DNA of 64,000 bases, taken from positions 5,265,350-5,329,349 of the forward strand of contig OW285197.1 in the NCBI GenBank assembly GCA_935421135.1, in the 5' to 3' direction. The DNA is from Bugulina stolonifera (Eukaryota > Bryozoa > Gymnolaemata > Cheilostomatida > Bugulidae). The first letter of the stretch is position 1, and each line of letters starts with the position of its first letter. Below the pieces are notes generated by a model, which was not told the DNA's origin, searched no databases, and was given only the letters and a program-made list of their open reading frames with translations. A program made the position numbers and the translations under genes. Of the stretch, positions 8,733 to 18,785 are shown piece by piece.

Positions 8733-10079
8733 ATGTCCGTCACACATCGAGCCATCTCTCTCTCCAAGGTTTCTGAAGACTCTCCAGACACGGTTGACTC
8801 CAGTTTTGACTTATTTGCCACTCCGCCAACTCATACTAGCGTGCTCAGAGGTGAGTGGGTACCTTTGGCTCCTGTTACGGACTCCCCTGATGGCACTATT
8901 GAATTTAACATCCCGCCCGCAGACGAACTCTACACAGATCTATCAAGGTCTTACTTACACACCACAGTAAAGGTGAGCAAGGCTGATGGAAGCGTACTAC
9001 CTGCGGAAGAACAACTAAAGGTTGTTCCAGGGGACAATTTTATGCACAGTCTCTTTTCTTCTGCCACTGTTCAACTGGCCGGGCAAGATGTTGAGTATGA
9101 ACCAAACTATGGACATAGAGCTTATGTCGAGAATCTCCTAAACTATGGTAAAGATGCTAAGAGCACATATATGAAAGTTGGGAGTGGGTGGATGGAGGAT
9201 GAAGGAACTGGAGAAGACTATGATGGTATACCTCCCGAAGTGGTTGAAAAAAGAAAGAAACTTATAGCCACAAGTAAAGAGATGAGCTTCTATGGGAGAC
9301 CTAGGTTGAGTATGTTTTCTCAAGGAAGACTTATTCCACCAGGAGTTCGCTCTCGCCTTACTCTACAACGTGCTATTCCACAAATGGCCCTCTTAGCAGA
9401 AACAGACAACCCTGCAGGAGGGGCGAAGATTTCTATAACTAAGACAGAATTGTGGATTCGACGTGTACAAGCCAATCCGGCCTTACAAAAAGCACAAATG
9501 GATGTTTGGGTTGTGCAACAAGAGTCTATAAAACTACCAATTGACCGAATAAAAACTCATTTCCATGTCATCCCTGCTGGACACCAGTCAGTGAGAGTAA
9601 ACTTTGATCAAGCGGGACAGAAGCCAAACAGAGTCTTTGTCGGACTAGTCAACCATACTGCAAAGAGTGGAACGTATAAGCAAAATCCCTTCAAATTTGG
9701 ACATAACAATCTAAGTTCATTAGAATTACTAATTGATGGAACACCGGTGACCCGAAGATATGAACCAAATTTTGCAAGTGGAAAGTTTGCTCGTGAATTC
9801 ATGAATTTGTTCACTGTCACAAATACATCCGATGCTGACACAGGGAATGAGATCTCCCCTAGCAAATACAAGTCCTGCGCTGCTCTCTACGCCTTTGACA
9901 TTTCAGGAGATTTGTGTGATGACAACTTTCACTTGTTATCAAATGGGAGTCTATCTATTAATCTAGCATTTGCTAATCAAACTCAAAATACACTTGGACT
10001 GTTTGTATACGAAGAAAAAGATGACATTATCTACTTGAATGCAAATCACGAAGTATCTATGGTAGCCGGGATGATGTAA
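8733..10079 (+). CDS. Major capsid protein (double jelly roll)
   Basis: 448 aa. The N-terminus has the family signature: SSFDLFATPPTHTSV at about 23-37, GEWVPLAPV, IEFNIPPADELYTDL and SYLHTTVKV. Two beta-rich halves follow, with an insertion rich in Glu and Asp (about 150-170) and the conserved RLIPPGVRSRLTL block. This family is widespread in animal genomes as annotated 'F54H12.2-like' proteins and is known as the Polinton major capsid protein. The ORF is intact. ATG 8733 is chosen because it directly precedes the signature; an overlapping +1 ORF at 8707 is a frame shadow. Confidence 0.9.
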   Translation: MSVTHRAISLSKVSEDSPDTVDSSFDLFATPPTHTSVLRGEWVPLAPVTDSPDGTIEFNIPPADELYTDLSRSYLHTTVKVSKADGSVLPAEEQLKVVPGDNFMHSLFSSATVQLAGQDVEYEPNYGHRAYVENLLNYGKDAKSTYMKVGSGWMEDEGTGEDYDGIPPEVVEKRKKLIATSKEMSFYGRPRLSMFSQGRLIPPGVRSRLTLQRAIPQMALLAETDNPAGGAKISITKTELWIRRVQANPALQKAQMDVWVVQQESIKLPIDRIKTHFHVIPAGHQSVRVNFDQAGQKPNRVFVGLVNHTAKSGTYKQNPFKFGHNNLSSLELLIDGTPVTRRYEPNFASGKFAREFMNLFTVTNTSDADTGNEISPSKYKSCAALYAFDISGDLCDDNFHLLSNGSLSINLAFANQTQNTLGLFVYEEKDDIIYLNANHEVSMVAGMM

Positions 10080-10087
10080 AAAAAAAA

Positions 10088-10615
10088 ATGGATACATTCT
10101 CAATCTCGAATATTCTATCTGATGATAAACTCTCATCAACCTCCTTTAGAGGGGTTATGCCAAGGGATCACTTCTTAGACTCCTTCTCCCCATCTGGATC
10201 TTTTGTTTTCAACACTCAAACAAGTGAGAAAAGTGGCGAGCATTGGATCTCTGTTTTTTCGAATGGAAAAGAAATAGAGTATTTCGACTCCTATGGTCTC
10301 CCCCCTTCTATTTATCCTGATGTGGGTAAGATGTTACAACAATGGGGAATACCAATAGTATGGAATGGAGAGTGTCTACAAGAAGAGAGTACTAACGTGT
10401 GTGGAGACTACTGCATCTTGTTCTGTCTCCTTCGAGCTCGAGGGTGGAGTATGGAGGGAATAATTACACGGCTAAGCAGAGTAGAAGGAAGAGTTCGAGA
10501 TCATTCTATAAGAGCTCTATTACAACGTTTATACTATAATAAAAGAAATAATACTTTCCCACTCACAACGCATGTAAACAATATTATGCTTTTTTCACCT
10601 TTTCACTTTGACTAG
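10088..10615 (+). CDS. Adenain-like cysteine protease (maturation protease)
   Basis: 175 aa. Catalytic residues are visible in the order of the C5/Ulp1-like clan: H52 (GEHWISV), D67 (YFDSYG), Q98 (ECLQ) and C105 (VCGDYC). The length fits Polinton proteases. The role in relatives is cleavage of minor virion proteins during capsid maturation. It follows the major capsid gene after 8 bp, most of them A residues, and is the last plus-strand gene of the block. Confidence 0.9.
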   Translation: MDTFSISNILSDDKLSSTSFRGVMPRDHFLDSFSPSGSFVFNTQTSEKSGEHWISVFSNGKEIEYFDSYGLPPSIYPDVGKMLQQWGIPIVWNGECLQEESTNVCGDYCILFCLLRARGWSMEGIITRLSRVEGRVRDHSIRALLQRLYYNKRNNTFPLTTHVNNIMLFSPFHFD

Positions 10616-10959
10616 AGAGAAATACTTCACCTTACTTATAATTCGTTTTTATACTACTATAACTAAAAAAAAAAAAAAGAGACCAATAGTTTTTATCTTA
10701 CCTGCATTCTTTTTTTTTTTCTTTGCTTTTTAGATTTCTGCTTGATTCTTGATTCTTTTATTTTTTCTCTATTTATCTTCGTAATAAAACAATACTACTG
10801 AAGAAAGCTGCATCTTTTCTATCTTGGAATAATACTCATCCATGGGTTGTTGTGGTCTCGCCCCTATCCGAGGCCCGCTCCGGGGAGGACGGAGAGTCCA
10901 CCTCGTAATAAAACAATACTACTGAAGAAAGCTGCATCTTTTCTATCTTGGAATAATAC
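10616..10959. other. 3' region of Polinton late genes
   Basis: Non-coding. Pyrimidine-rich and A-rich stretches precede two tandem 124-bp repeat units, each starting GTAATAAAAC and so carrying an AATAAA polyadenylation-type signal. The plus-strand block and the minus-strand small ORF converge here. Confidence 0.6.
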
Positions 10960-11026
10960 TCATCCATGGGTTGTTGTGGTCTCGCCCCTATCCGAGGCCC
11001 GCTCCGGGGAGGATGGAGAGTCCACC
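10781..11026. repeat. 124-bp direct tandem duplication (two copies)
   Basis: 10781-10904 and 10905-11026 are almost identical (GTAATAAAAC ... GAGTCCACC), with one visible substitution (GGAC to GGAT). Near-identity points to a recent event. The second copy contains the C-terminal coding part of the minus-strand ORF that ends at 10960; the first copy carries only its duplicated remnant. Confidence 0.85.
10783..10788 (+). terminator. Candidate polyadenylation signal AATAAA
   Basis: First AATAAA after the protease stop (168 bp downstream). A second copy lies at 10907-10912 because the surrounding 124 bp are duplicated. Confidence 0.45.
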
Positions 11027-11220
11027 ATGTTAGAAAGATCCTTTCGGGCAGGACTCCCCACTCCTATTATTTTCCCCTTCTTCCGTGCCTCTTTTAACGC
11101 ATCCACCTCTTCTTTCCTCTTCTGACTGCACTCTTCTTCCTCAATAATTCCATCCATTTGTGAGTCCGTTAAGCCCGCAAATAACTCTTCTTGGTTTTGT
11201 ACTATGTTGTCAGTATCCAT
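10960..11220 (-). CDS. Small minus-strand Polinton ORF of unknown function (86 aa)
   Basis: The only candidate gene on the minus strand of the element. The protein starts MDTDNIVQNQEELFAG, has a charged helical middle (EEEECSQKRKEEVDALKEARKKG) and a Ser/Arg-rich tail. A minus-strand TATA box (11303-11309) lies 82 bp before the ATG, the spacing expected for a Pol II gene with a short leader. It is convergent with the capsid operon. No homologue is recognised; it could be a regulatory or early protein, or the remaining first exon of a larger gene. Its end lies inside the duplicated 124-bp unit. Confidence 0.45.
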   Translation of the reverse strand: MDTDNIVQNQEELFAGLTDSQMDGIIEEEECSQKRKEEVDALKEARKKGKIIGVGSPARKDLSNMVDSPSSPERASDRGETTTTHG

Positions 11221-11302
11221 TGATAATGTACTATTGTAGTAGTGTAGCTGTACAGTAGTGATGTGGTGAACTTTGAATGCTGAGACTGTGATCCCACTCT
11301 CC

Positions 11303-11309
11303 CTTTATA
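11303..11309 (-). promoter_or_regulatory. Minus-strand TATA box
   Basis: Read on the minus strand: GTATAAAGGG, followed 25-35 bp later by TCAGCATT, an initiator-like sequence. It faces leftward out of the inverted repeat array toward the ORF starting at 11220. Confidence 0.45.
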
Positions 11310-11350
11310 CAACTGCTCATTTCTTGACTCCTCCCTTTTTTTTATCCAAT

Positions 11351-12090
11351 CCCAATGTGACCCGATGTGAATCCGAAGCCTTCCGATGTGAATCCGAAGC
11401 CTCCCGATGCATCCCGATGTGAATCCGAAGCCTTCCGATGCATCCCGATGTGATTCCGAAGCTTCCCGATGCATCCCGATGTGAATCCGAAGCTTCCCGA
11501 TGTGATTCCGAAGCTTCCCGATGCATCCCGATGTGATTCCGAAGCTTCCCGATGCATCCCGATGTGAATCCGAAGCTTCCCGATGCATCCCGATGTGATT
11601 CCGAAGCTTCCCGATGCATCCCGATGTGATTCCGAAGCTTCCCGATGCATCCCGATGTGATTCCGAAGCTTCCCGATGCATCCCGATGTGATTCCGAAGC
11701 TTCCCGATGCATCCCGATGCATCCCGATGTGAATTGACACATCGGGATGCATCGGGAAGCTTCGGAATCACATCGGGATGCATCGGGATGCATCGGGAAG
11801 CTTCGGAATCACATCGGGATGCATCGGGAAGCTTCGGATTCACATCGGGATGCATCGGGAAGCTTCGGAATCACATCGGGATGCATCGGGAAGCTTCGGA
11901 ATCACATCGGGATGCATCGGGAGGCTTCGGATTCACATCGGGGTGCATCGGGAGGCTTCGGATTCACATCGGGGTGCATCGGGAGGCTTCGGATTCACAT
12001 CGGGGTGCATCGGGAGGCTTCGGATTCACATCGGGGTGCATCGGGAGGCTTCGGATTCACATCGGGAGGCTTCGGATTCACATCGGGGTG
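11351..12090. repeat. Large inverted array of 31-bp repeats
   Basis: About twelve 31-bp units (core CCGAAGCTTCCCGATGCATC) run left to right to about 11731. After a 6-bp centre (AATTGA) the same units run in the reverse orientation to about 12090. Variants are mirrored: units near the centre carry AAGCTT, outer units carry AGGCTT or its complement. The period is not a multiple of three, so every frame stays open and gives the same periodic peptide; those ORFs are artefacts. The DNA could fold into a very long hairpin or cruciform. Confidence 0.93.
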
Positions 12091-12123
12091 GGGAAATGGT
12101 TAGACTCCGCCCACTGAATACTA

Positions 12124-12138
12124 CTATTTAAGGTATAA
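12124..12138 (+). promoter_or_regulatory. Plus-strand TATA-like promoter without a gene
   Basis: TATTTAAGGTATAAG follows a CTCCGCCCAC motif at the right edge of the inverted array and points to the right. A leader with an initiator-like TCACTCT follows. Only a 22-codon ORF (ATG 12157 to TGA 12225) and a possible splice donor (AAG/GTTAGT near 12253) precede the right TIR, so the promoter has lost, or never had, a sizeable gene. Confidence 0.4.
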
Positions 12139-12385
12139 GTTTCTCACTCTAGCAGTATGAACAATCAGCCTCTAGTCAACAGAGTGAGAGTAAACAGAGA
12201 CAGCTACCTACTAGTCAGTGCCTGATCAGAGATGTCAACAAGTAGAACATAAGGTTAGTGTTAAATGGAGTAATTGGCAGCAATTGTGAAGTGTTTATTG
12301 TATAAAATGCTATCAAGCTAAAAAATAACTCACACCCTACTACTATATATTTTTATAGGGAGGCTAAACAATTTAATATATTACA
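12139..12385. other. Gap between orphan promoter and right TIR
   Basis: Non-coding, AT-rich. It holds a 22-codon ORF and the potential donor site described with the promoter. In complete Polintons this side could accommodate the polymerase gene; nothing similar to it is present. Confidence 0.5.
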
Positions 12386-13099
12386 TTATAGTCCCACCCC
12401 AGTGGAACTCGGAATGGGCGGCGGGCCGCTGCCTAGTCGCTTGGCCCGGTGGATACGGGGCACCGGCGTCGCCTCCACGTGTACGGTCGGCGCCGCACGC
12501 AACGTGGGCGGACGCGGCTTGACCGCCTCAAACGATTGGTCGTTCGGGTGAGTGGGGGTTGCGGGGTGGGGAGGGTGGGCGGCGGTGGAGGAGGGGTGGC
12601 GGTGATGACGGTGATGGCGGCGGCGGCGGTGGTGGTGGTGGTGGCGGCGGCGGCGGCGGTGGCGGTGGTGGTGGTGGCGGCGGTGGTGGTGGTGGCGGTG
12701 GTGGCGGCGGCGGCGGTGGCGGCGACGGTGGTGAGGGCGGTGGTGGTGGCGGCGGCGGCGGCGGTGGTGAGGGCGGCGGTGGCGGCGGCGGCGACGGCGG
12801 TGGCGCGGACGGGACGAGGGCGGTGGCGGGGAGGAGGGAGGAGTGGGAGGTGGGGGAGGGGGAGGGGAGGAGGGTGGGAAGGAGGAAGGGAAGGGGTCGT
12901 GGCCGGGTTCGGGGTCAAGTGTGCAAATGTTTTTTCGACCAATCAGAAGGGGGGATTTTGGGGTGACCTTGGCAAGGTCGTGTGCAAAATTTTTGTGCTC
13001 TTCTGTGATTGGTTGAAATCGGAAATACCGGCTTGTGATTGGTTGAAAACAGGGGTCAATGAGTGCGTGTCTGTCTAGAAGTGCACTGACTATACTACT
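12386..13099 (-). repeat. Polinton right terminal inverted repeat
   Basis: 714 bp, inverted relative to 2237-2959, ending CTATACTACT before the CATCAT target duplication. It includes the same CCAAT boxes, the palindrome at 12965-12979 and the trinucleotide tract. Confidence 0.92.
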
Positions 13100-13105
13100 C
13101 ATCAT
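13100..13105. repeat. Target site duplication CATCAT (right)
   Basis: Exact match to 2231-2236, directly after the right TIR end. Confidence 0.9.
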
Positions 13106-13817
13106 GATTGATAAAAACAATATTAATCATGGTACAGCAATAATTATAAGTCATGTAGTACACTGTATTACTATAAACTAAGGGTAGTTTGGGTGCAAGT
13201 ATGTAGATTCCCTCTGCATAGAGCTGGACAATGGGTGTGACCACTGATGTACTAGCAATAGAGAGAAGTACCTGAAGGTACCATGAGAATTTATAATACA
13301 CCCAACATATACATAGCAAATGATGCATGCCACAGCAACTACATGTATGCCTACATTGTGATCATAATACAATGTACATCTACAAGTCATGTACATCTAC
13401 AAGTCATGTGCATGTACAAAAATGCATATGCTCATGCAGTTTTACTCTGTTTTAGTGCTTATACTTAGGCGCTGCATTATCATTGCAAACAATTAGCGTT
13501 CAATGATTACGATTTATTAGTTAAAAATAAAAACTACGAATGTTAATAGTTGAATGCGAAGTGGGACGGCTCAAAAATTGAGCAAGGAGCTGTAGACTCC
13601 ATGCGGTTTTTGTTCCAAAGGGTAGAAGACAAATTTGGCATTATTCAGTATTTTTGAAAAATCAGAAAAAAACCGAAAGCATCAAAACCACCTAGCACTA
13701 ACTCAAGTATTGAACAAAAATTGTTTGCTAGGAGATAATTAATGTATATAGCAAGACTGGATCAACAAGCTGGCAACATTATTCTATTCCTAGTGCAATG
13801 GGGTGTAGTCAACTAGG

Positions 13818-15035
13818 CTAATAGCTAATCTCCACAATATGTCAGCATTGACATCCATCAACTCCAAAATGAGGAAATCACCAATCAAACTATCTGACTC
13901 TATACTACCACATAACCCAGTTCCCACAGGAACCAGTGTCTGTATATCAGCTTACAATGTATGTCATGTGATGTACCACTAAGGAGCTTTGCTGTATAAT
14001 ATATCATAGTAAGTAGCCAAGTGTCATTTTTCATTTTTTGTCTTTTCCTGACATTATTCTATACAAGTGCTGGTATCATCCCTTGGCAACGTGAACAGCT
14101 GCACTGGTATGATGCAATATCATCAAATGTTTGTGAATCAAATAATAATTATATATCATTCTAGTGGTAGACATACTACTTAATACTGCAGTAGTTATTA
14201 TTATACAAAATAGCTTACCATGACTGTGATGGTGGATCAGCTATTAGAGTCTAGTGGTTTAGCACAGGATGTCAGTAGTAGTTGTTGGCAGGCTTGAGTT
14301 ATACCCATAGACTAAAAAAACAAATCAATCATTGGGTTATGTGGTGCCACCAACATAAAGAACACATACCACTAACTAGTTCTGTACACATCAATGTTTG
14401 GCTTGATAACACTGCAGGATGTGTACATTGTACAGTTAGTTACACAGCAGCCACTAGACTACTCACTACAATTGTAGTGAGTAGCCTAGTAGCTGCTGTG
14501 TGACTAATTCTACTGTATAAATACAGTAAACTGGGTGTCAGAAAGGTTGACCAGTATAAATATGATAGATATATATGTGTAAACTACAAAAATCCAGCTA
14601 ACAATACATCCATTGTCATATCAACATCTACTAGTCTGCCTTTCAAACAATAATAATAGCTATTACATAATTTACATTTACATGGAATCAGATACAGCTA
14701 ATAGGCTACCCATTCTCACTGGGCTATACTATAATAATGTAATAAATTATCCACAAATTCCTGTGTGATATAAAAGTAGCATAGGAATTTGACCAGCCTT
14801 AGATTCTTACACCTGGTTGGGCAGTATCCTACACTCATTTTGTGTACATGAAGAAAACAGAGCAACAACTAAATAATGAAGATACATGTACATGCAAGTT
14901 GCAATATTAGTATAAAACAGCTGAGCCGCAGGTGTTACATGTACATGTACATCACTGTACATGTAGTATACAAATAAAAACAGCATAATTATACAGCATA
15001 TATTATTATGAAATTCATAAATTCATGATGATTAT
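13818..15035. repeat. Segmental duplication, copy 2
   Basis: Partner of 720-2230. Homology continues to about 15245 against 13106-13330, across the position where copy 1 was interrupted by the Polinton. This copy lacks both the Polinton and the MITE at 1069-1312. Confidence 0.7.
14435..14510. repeat. Inverted repeat hairpin (about 37-bp arms)
   Basis: TTAGTTACACAGCAGC on the left pairs with GCTGCTGTGTGACTAA on the right around the centre ACTACAATTGTAGT, with few mismatches and almost no loop. Confidence 0.75.
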
Positions 15036-15243
15036 AATCACGATTAGTAACTACAATATCATCATCCCACATCAATAATTATTACTCTAACAAATTGTAA
15101 ACTACGAGTAGTTTGAGCCGCTGTCTAGTTTTTCCATACAGCTAAACAAGTCAATCTGAACAGTGAGTGAGAACAGTTATGATTGATGAACCGCACTGTA
15201 GTATCGGAATGTACATAAACCACCCAAAATATAGGCTACACAG

Positions 15244-15306
15244 CAGAGAATATTTACTAAACCTACTACATACTAAGTATGTAGTAGGTTTAGTAAATAT
15301 TCTCTG
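15244..15306. repeat. Perfect 63-bp palindrome
   Basis: Arms of 31 bp (CAGAGAATATTTACTAAACC... and its exact complement) around one central A. The corresponding place in the paralogous segment near 13320 lacks it, so it was probably inserted in, or created within, copy 2. It may be a minimal fold-back element or a hairpin RNA source. Confidence 0.85.
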
Positions 15307-18300
15307 ATGTGTATATGTAAGTATGATACTTACATTATTTTTCTTGTATGCTTCTGTGTAGTTGCAGCATGCATGATTTTGCATGTACAATAACATCAGC
15401 AGAGCAGCAAACAGTCTGTCAGCTCATAACCCTACAGATGCCACGTAGTCAATGTTCACTGTACTGGTTAACTGGACACAGTTGAGTGATTTACAATATA
15501 AATATCTGCCCGTTTCATGCCACAAACATTCCAGCAGTGTATAGCTCCATCTAGTACCAGCGCAACAGACAGACTTATTGCATTTAGTGACTACTAGCTA
15601 CTAGTTGGCTAGTCACAGTTGAGTGAATTCACTACTAGTAGTACATCCACTCCACTTGCTGGTGTGGATGAAGTTGCCTTGGTTACGGATGTTACAATTG
15701 CCCAATCATGTAGTATGAAACATGAATTACCTCCCTAATAATATTCTATTGGAGGTGATTCTATAGACTCCTGAGATCCCATGACTGACCTAGTTCTCCC
15801 CAGTTTCACAACTGTGTATTTAGAGGCCAGCTACACAGTGTTCAAAATGTGACTATACTGTGTGTATCCACTGTAGATGGTACACGGCCAGCAGGCATGT
15901 ACTCTCGTGTTTCACTCACTACAAAGTGTATTAATTATATTACTCACTACAAATGTGTATAATGCCAATTTGGACCAGCGTACTGCCTGATATTAAGCCA
16001 ATTGATTGTGTAATGGTTGTGTAAGGTGCACTCTATCGACTGCGCGAGTCCCACTAGAGTCTAGATGGAGGGTACTGAGCTGCAAATTATTTGTTATAGT
16101 ACTGAACTACAAGCTATATTTTAAAACAACAATGCAGGGGAGTTTTAATAGCATAATAAATTCATATAAGATTAATTTGTAAACAGCCCAGGCTAAGTTA
16201 TTAAAAAGGTATATTTCATTGGTGCCCAAAATCGTAGTTTAACAAGAAGGTAATTTAGAATGAATTGAATTTACAATCTGCAGCAGAAAGTTGAACTGCC
16301 AGTGCAAGAGTCAGCAGGTGATACGTCCTGTCAATAGAATAATAGTGTGTTATAATAAAATCAAAGAGAAGAAATTTGGTAGTTGGTTTTATACCAACGA
16401 TGCTGCCAGGGTACTCTTCAAAATAGTATATGCCACCATGTCTAACTCTTCCGTTTCAAACATTAAAGTTCAAAATTATGTAATAACGAAACTATCTTGT
16501 GATTGGGGACTATCTTGTTTGTGCTAGGCTTTACAAAGCTCCAAAGTAACACTATGTAATACAATCATATGACTGCTGTGAAGGATTAGCTGATATACAG
16601 CTAGTATTAGTGGTCAATCATGGCTGTAAAAATGTACATGTATGATATGGCAGAGTTATTGGGAGATATGGGGCTTTAATGATGGCAGGCAAATAATTTA
16701 TATTATGTTATAATATGTATGGGCCAGGGTGGTCTTTAACAATACTGCAGGCAGGCTCACATCTTAATGTCTTTTTATATTTTGATATTCATAGGTTTTA
16801 CATACTAACATACATAATTATGTTTGGCGAACATTTTTATATTAGCCAATCCCAAGTACTACCGGTTACCCACAATATTATAATATCTAAAATGTTATAT
16901 TATAACCTTTGAGATATTAACAGAATGCGCGAAAGTATGCATGTATGTATGCGTGTAGACATGTGTGTAGATGTGTGTGTGAATCTGCACGCCATGTAAG
17001 TGTCGTGTGTGTGGGTATGCTTATGCGCATGCTTATGCTTATCCGTGTGTGTGATGTGGGTATGCTTATGCGCATGCTTATGCGTATGCTTATCCGTATG
17101 AGTGATATGTGTATCATATTTAGAAAATTATTGACATGTTAAATAATCACATACTCAAAATAAAATGAATTGATCTTCTCCTTTTTTTTCTAACAGCAGA
17201 GAGGTGATAACTCCGCACAATAATACAATTTTATGAAATCACCAATGCATGCAATAGTGTTGTGGAATGCAAACATGAATGCATTATAGAAGAATGTTAG
17301 TAGATGCCAGGTTGCTAATCCAATCATGATTGGAGTTGATGTTCACTAACTACAGGGGTTTAGACAAGCATGTTACACAATTATACAATTTGACCAAAAC
17401 TTAGAAGTCTGATAATCTCAAATATTCTTATTCATTTCTATCACAAACACCAGAGTTTTGCGAGACTTATTCAAATTCTGCAATAACCGCTCCATGTAGC
17501 GTAGGCGAATTATAAGGTTAGATGCCCCCATACCCCCAATGACCTGGACTGACCCGTCCACATGAAATTTCCGAGGCCAGACCACTAGGGCAATGACGCA
17601 ATGATATACACCCTGTACATTGTACCTTTGCAGCTAAATCATTATAACTTCAGCTTATCCAGCTCTTAATTACATGTACATGTACATTGTCTTTTTAATC
17701 AGTAAAATATCAAATAAACTGTGCTAGAATTAGAATCAACAATAACACAGCATTGAAAAATAATGTTATTATTGTTAAAACAATGTTACAATTGATTATG
17801 CTAATTAGACCCAATATACTGCCAAATGACATGCTAAATTTACACAATAAACATTAATTATCAATCATAGTGACATTTATACTGTTGAATTATTGTCTAG
17901 TATATAACTGACTGATATAAAAGATGACTTAATGACTTGTCAACCAACAGTACTCCGAATATTAACCCATGCTAGCGGTTATAAGATTGAATTCATTATC
18001 ATGCAGTTTCCTAGAATAGTAAGTAATACATTATTATATTATTATCTATTTTGATGAGCATTGATGACATACATGTACATGTGTAAAATAATGTACTCAG
18101 AAATTACAGACAAATTAGTTTTTTGAAATATACTTTACATTCCATTTGAAACTGGTATAATTTTCATGCAGTACGCAACAGTAATTGGACATAATTCAGG
18201 GAGTTTTCTTACCTCTAGTATTCAGTCAGGGGGAAACAAATCAATAATGATAACTATGGCATAATGTCGAGGCATTCGCATTCACATTCTATACAATATA

Positions 18301-18785
18301 ATAAAATAATGAACTCTGAGTTTAATTTCCAGAAGTACATGACGTATAATATTGTACTGCAATATTCAAACCAAGTGAATTAAAAATGTGCAACTTTAGG
18401 ATTTACATGTAATGTACATTGTATAATAACTGTGTACGTGTAGTACACTGCTTTATTGAGATAACAATAAGAGTACATTGTACATTTAGCAATAACAAAT
18501 TCCAAGTGTTGTTACTTGTCAGTTGTATTGTATGACCCTAACTCTTAAATTCTAGATTGTTATGGTTGGTTTTTAGTCATACAGTTGCATGATTGTAGCT
18601 GATATCCTAATGAGTACTCTCTGTCACATTTTGTACTAAGAGCAGAATAATCCCTGGTCATTGAACCATTATGTTAGTGTTTGTTTATAAGTTGAACACT
18701 GAGTAGACATTAAATTCTCAAGTACTATTATTTCATAATATTGTACACTGACCAAATCTACACTGTAGGCTAACCAGGTGAAGTA

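Larger units (their letters stand above)
2237..13099 (+). mobile_element. Polinton/Maverick element (10,863 bp) lacking DNA polymerase B
   Basis: The ends read AGTAGTATAG... and ...CTATACTACT, with inverted repeats of 723 and 714 bp and flanking CATCAT duplications. Inside are the family hallmark genes: packaging ATPase, integrase, penton-like minor capsid, major capsid and adenain-like protease. This is an integrated virus-like element, as known for Polintons in many animals. The usual protein-primed PolB gene (about 1000 residues or more) is absent: the interval from 10.6 to 12.4 kb holds only repeats and short ORFs. The virion genes are all open and uninterrupted, and the two TIRs are nearly identical apart from a 9-bp length difference in a trinucleotide tract, so the insertion looks young. 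It may be a deletion derivative mobilised by a complete relative, or a naturally polymerase-free type. Confidence 0.93.
13106..18785. other. Intergenic region right of the Polinton
   Basis: No gene recognised. It contains the tail of segmental duplication copy 1 (to about 13330), copy 2 (13818 to about 15245), two strong hairpins (14435-14510 and 15244-15306) and an imperfect GCTTATGCGCAT-type repeat at about 16925-17105. From 17.1 to 18.8 kb I see only AT-rich unique sequence. Confidence 0.55.

Noticed and set aside
8707..8970. ORF overlapping the start of the major capsid gene
   Set aside because: Shifted frame over the conserved capsid N-terminus; no independent support.
11202..12131. Six overlapping ORFs with MHREASESHRDASG-type repeats
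   Set aside because: The 31-bp period rotates through all frames, so every frame on both strands gives the same periodic peptide. There is no unique coding sequence.
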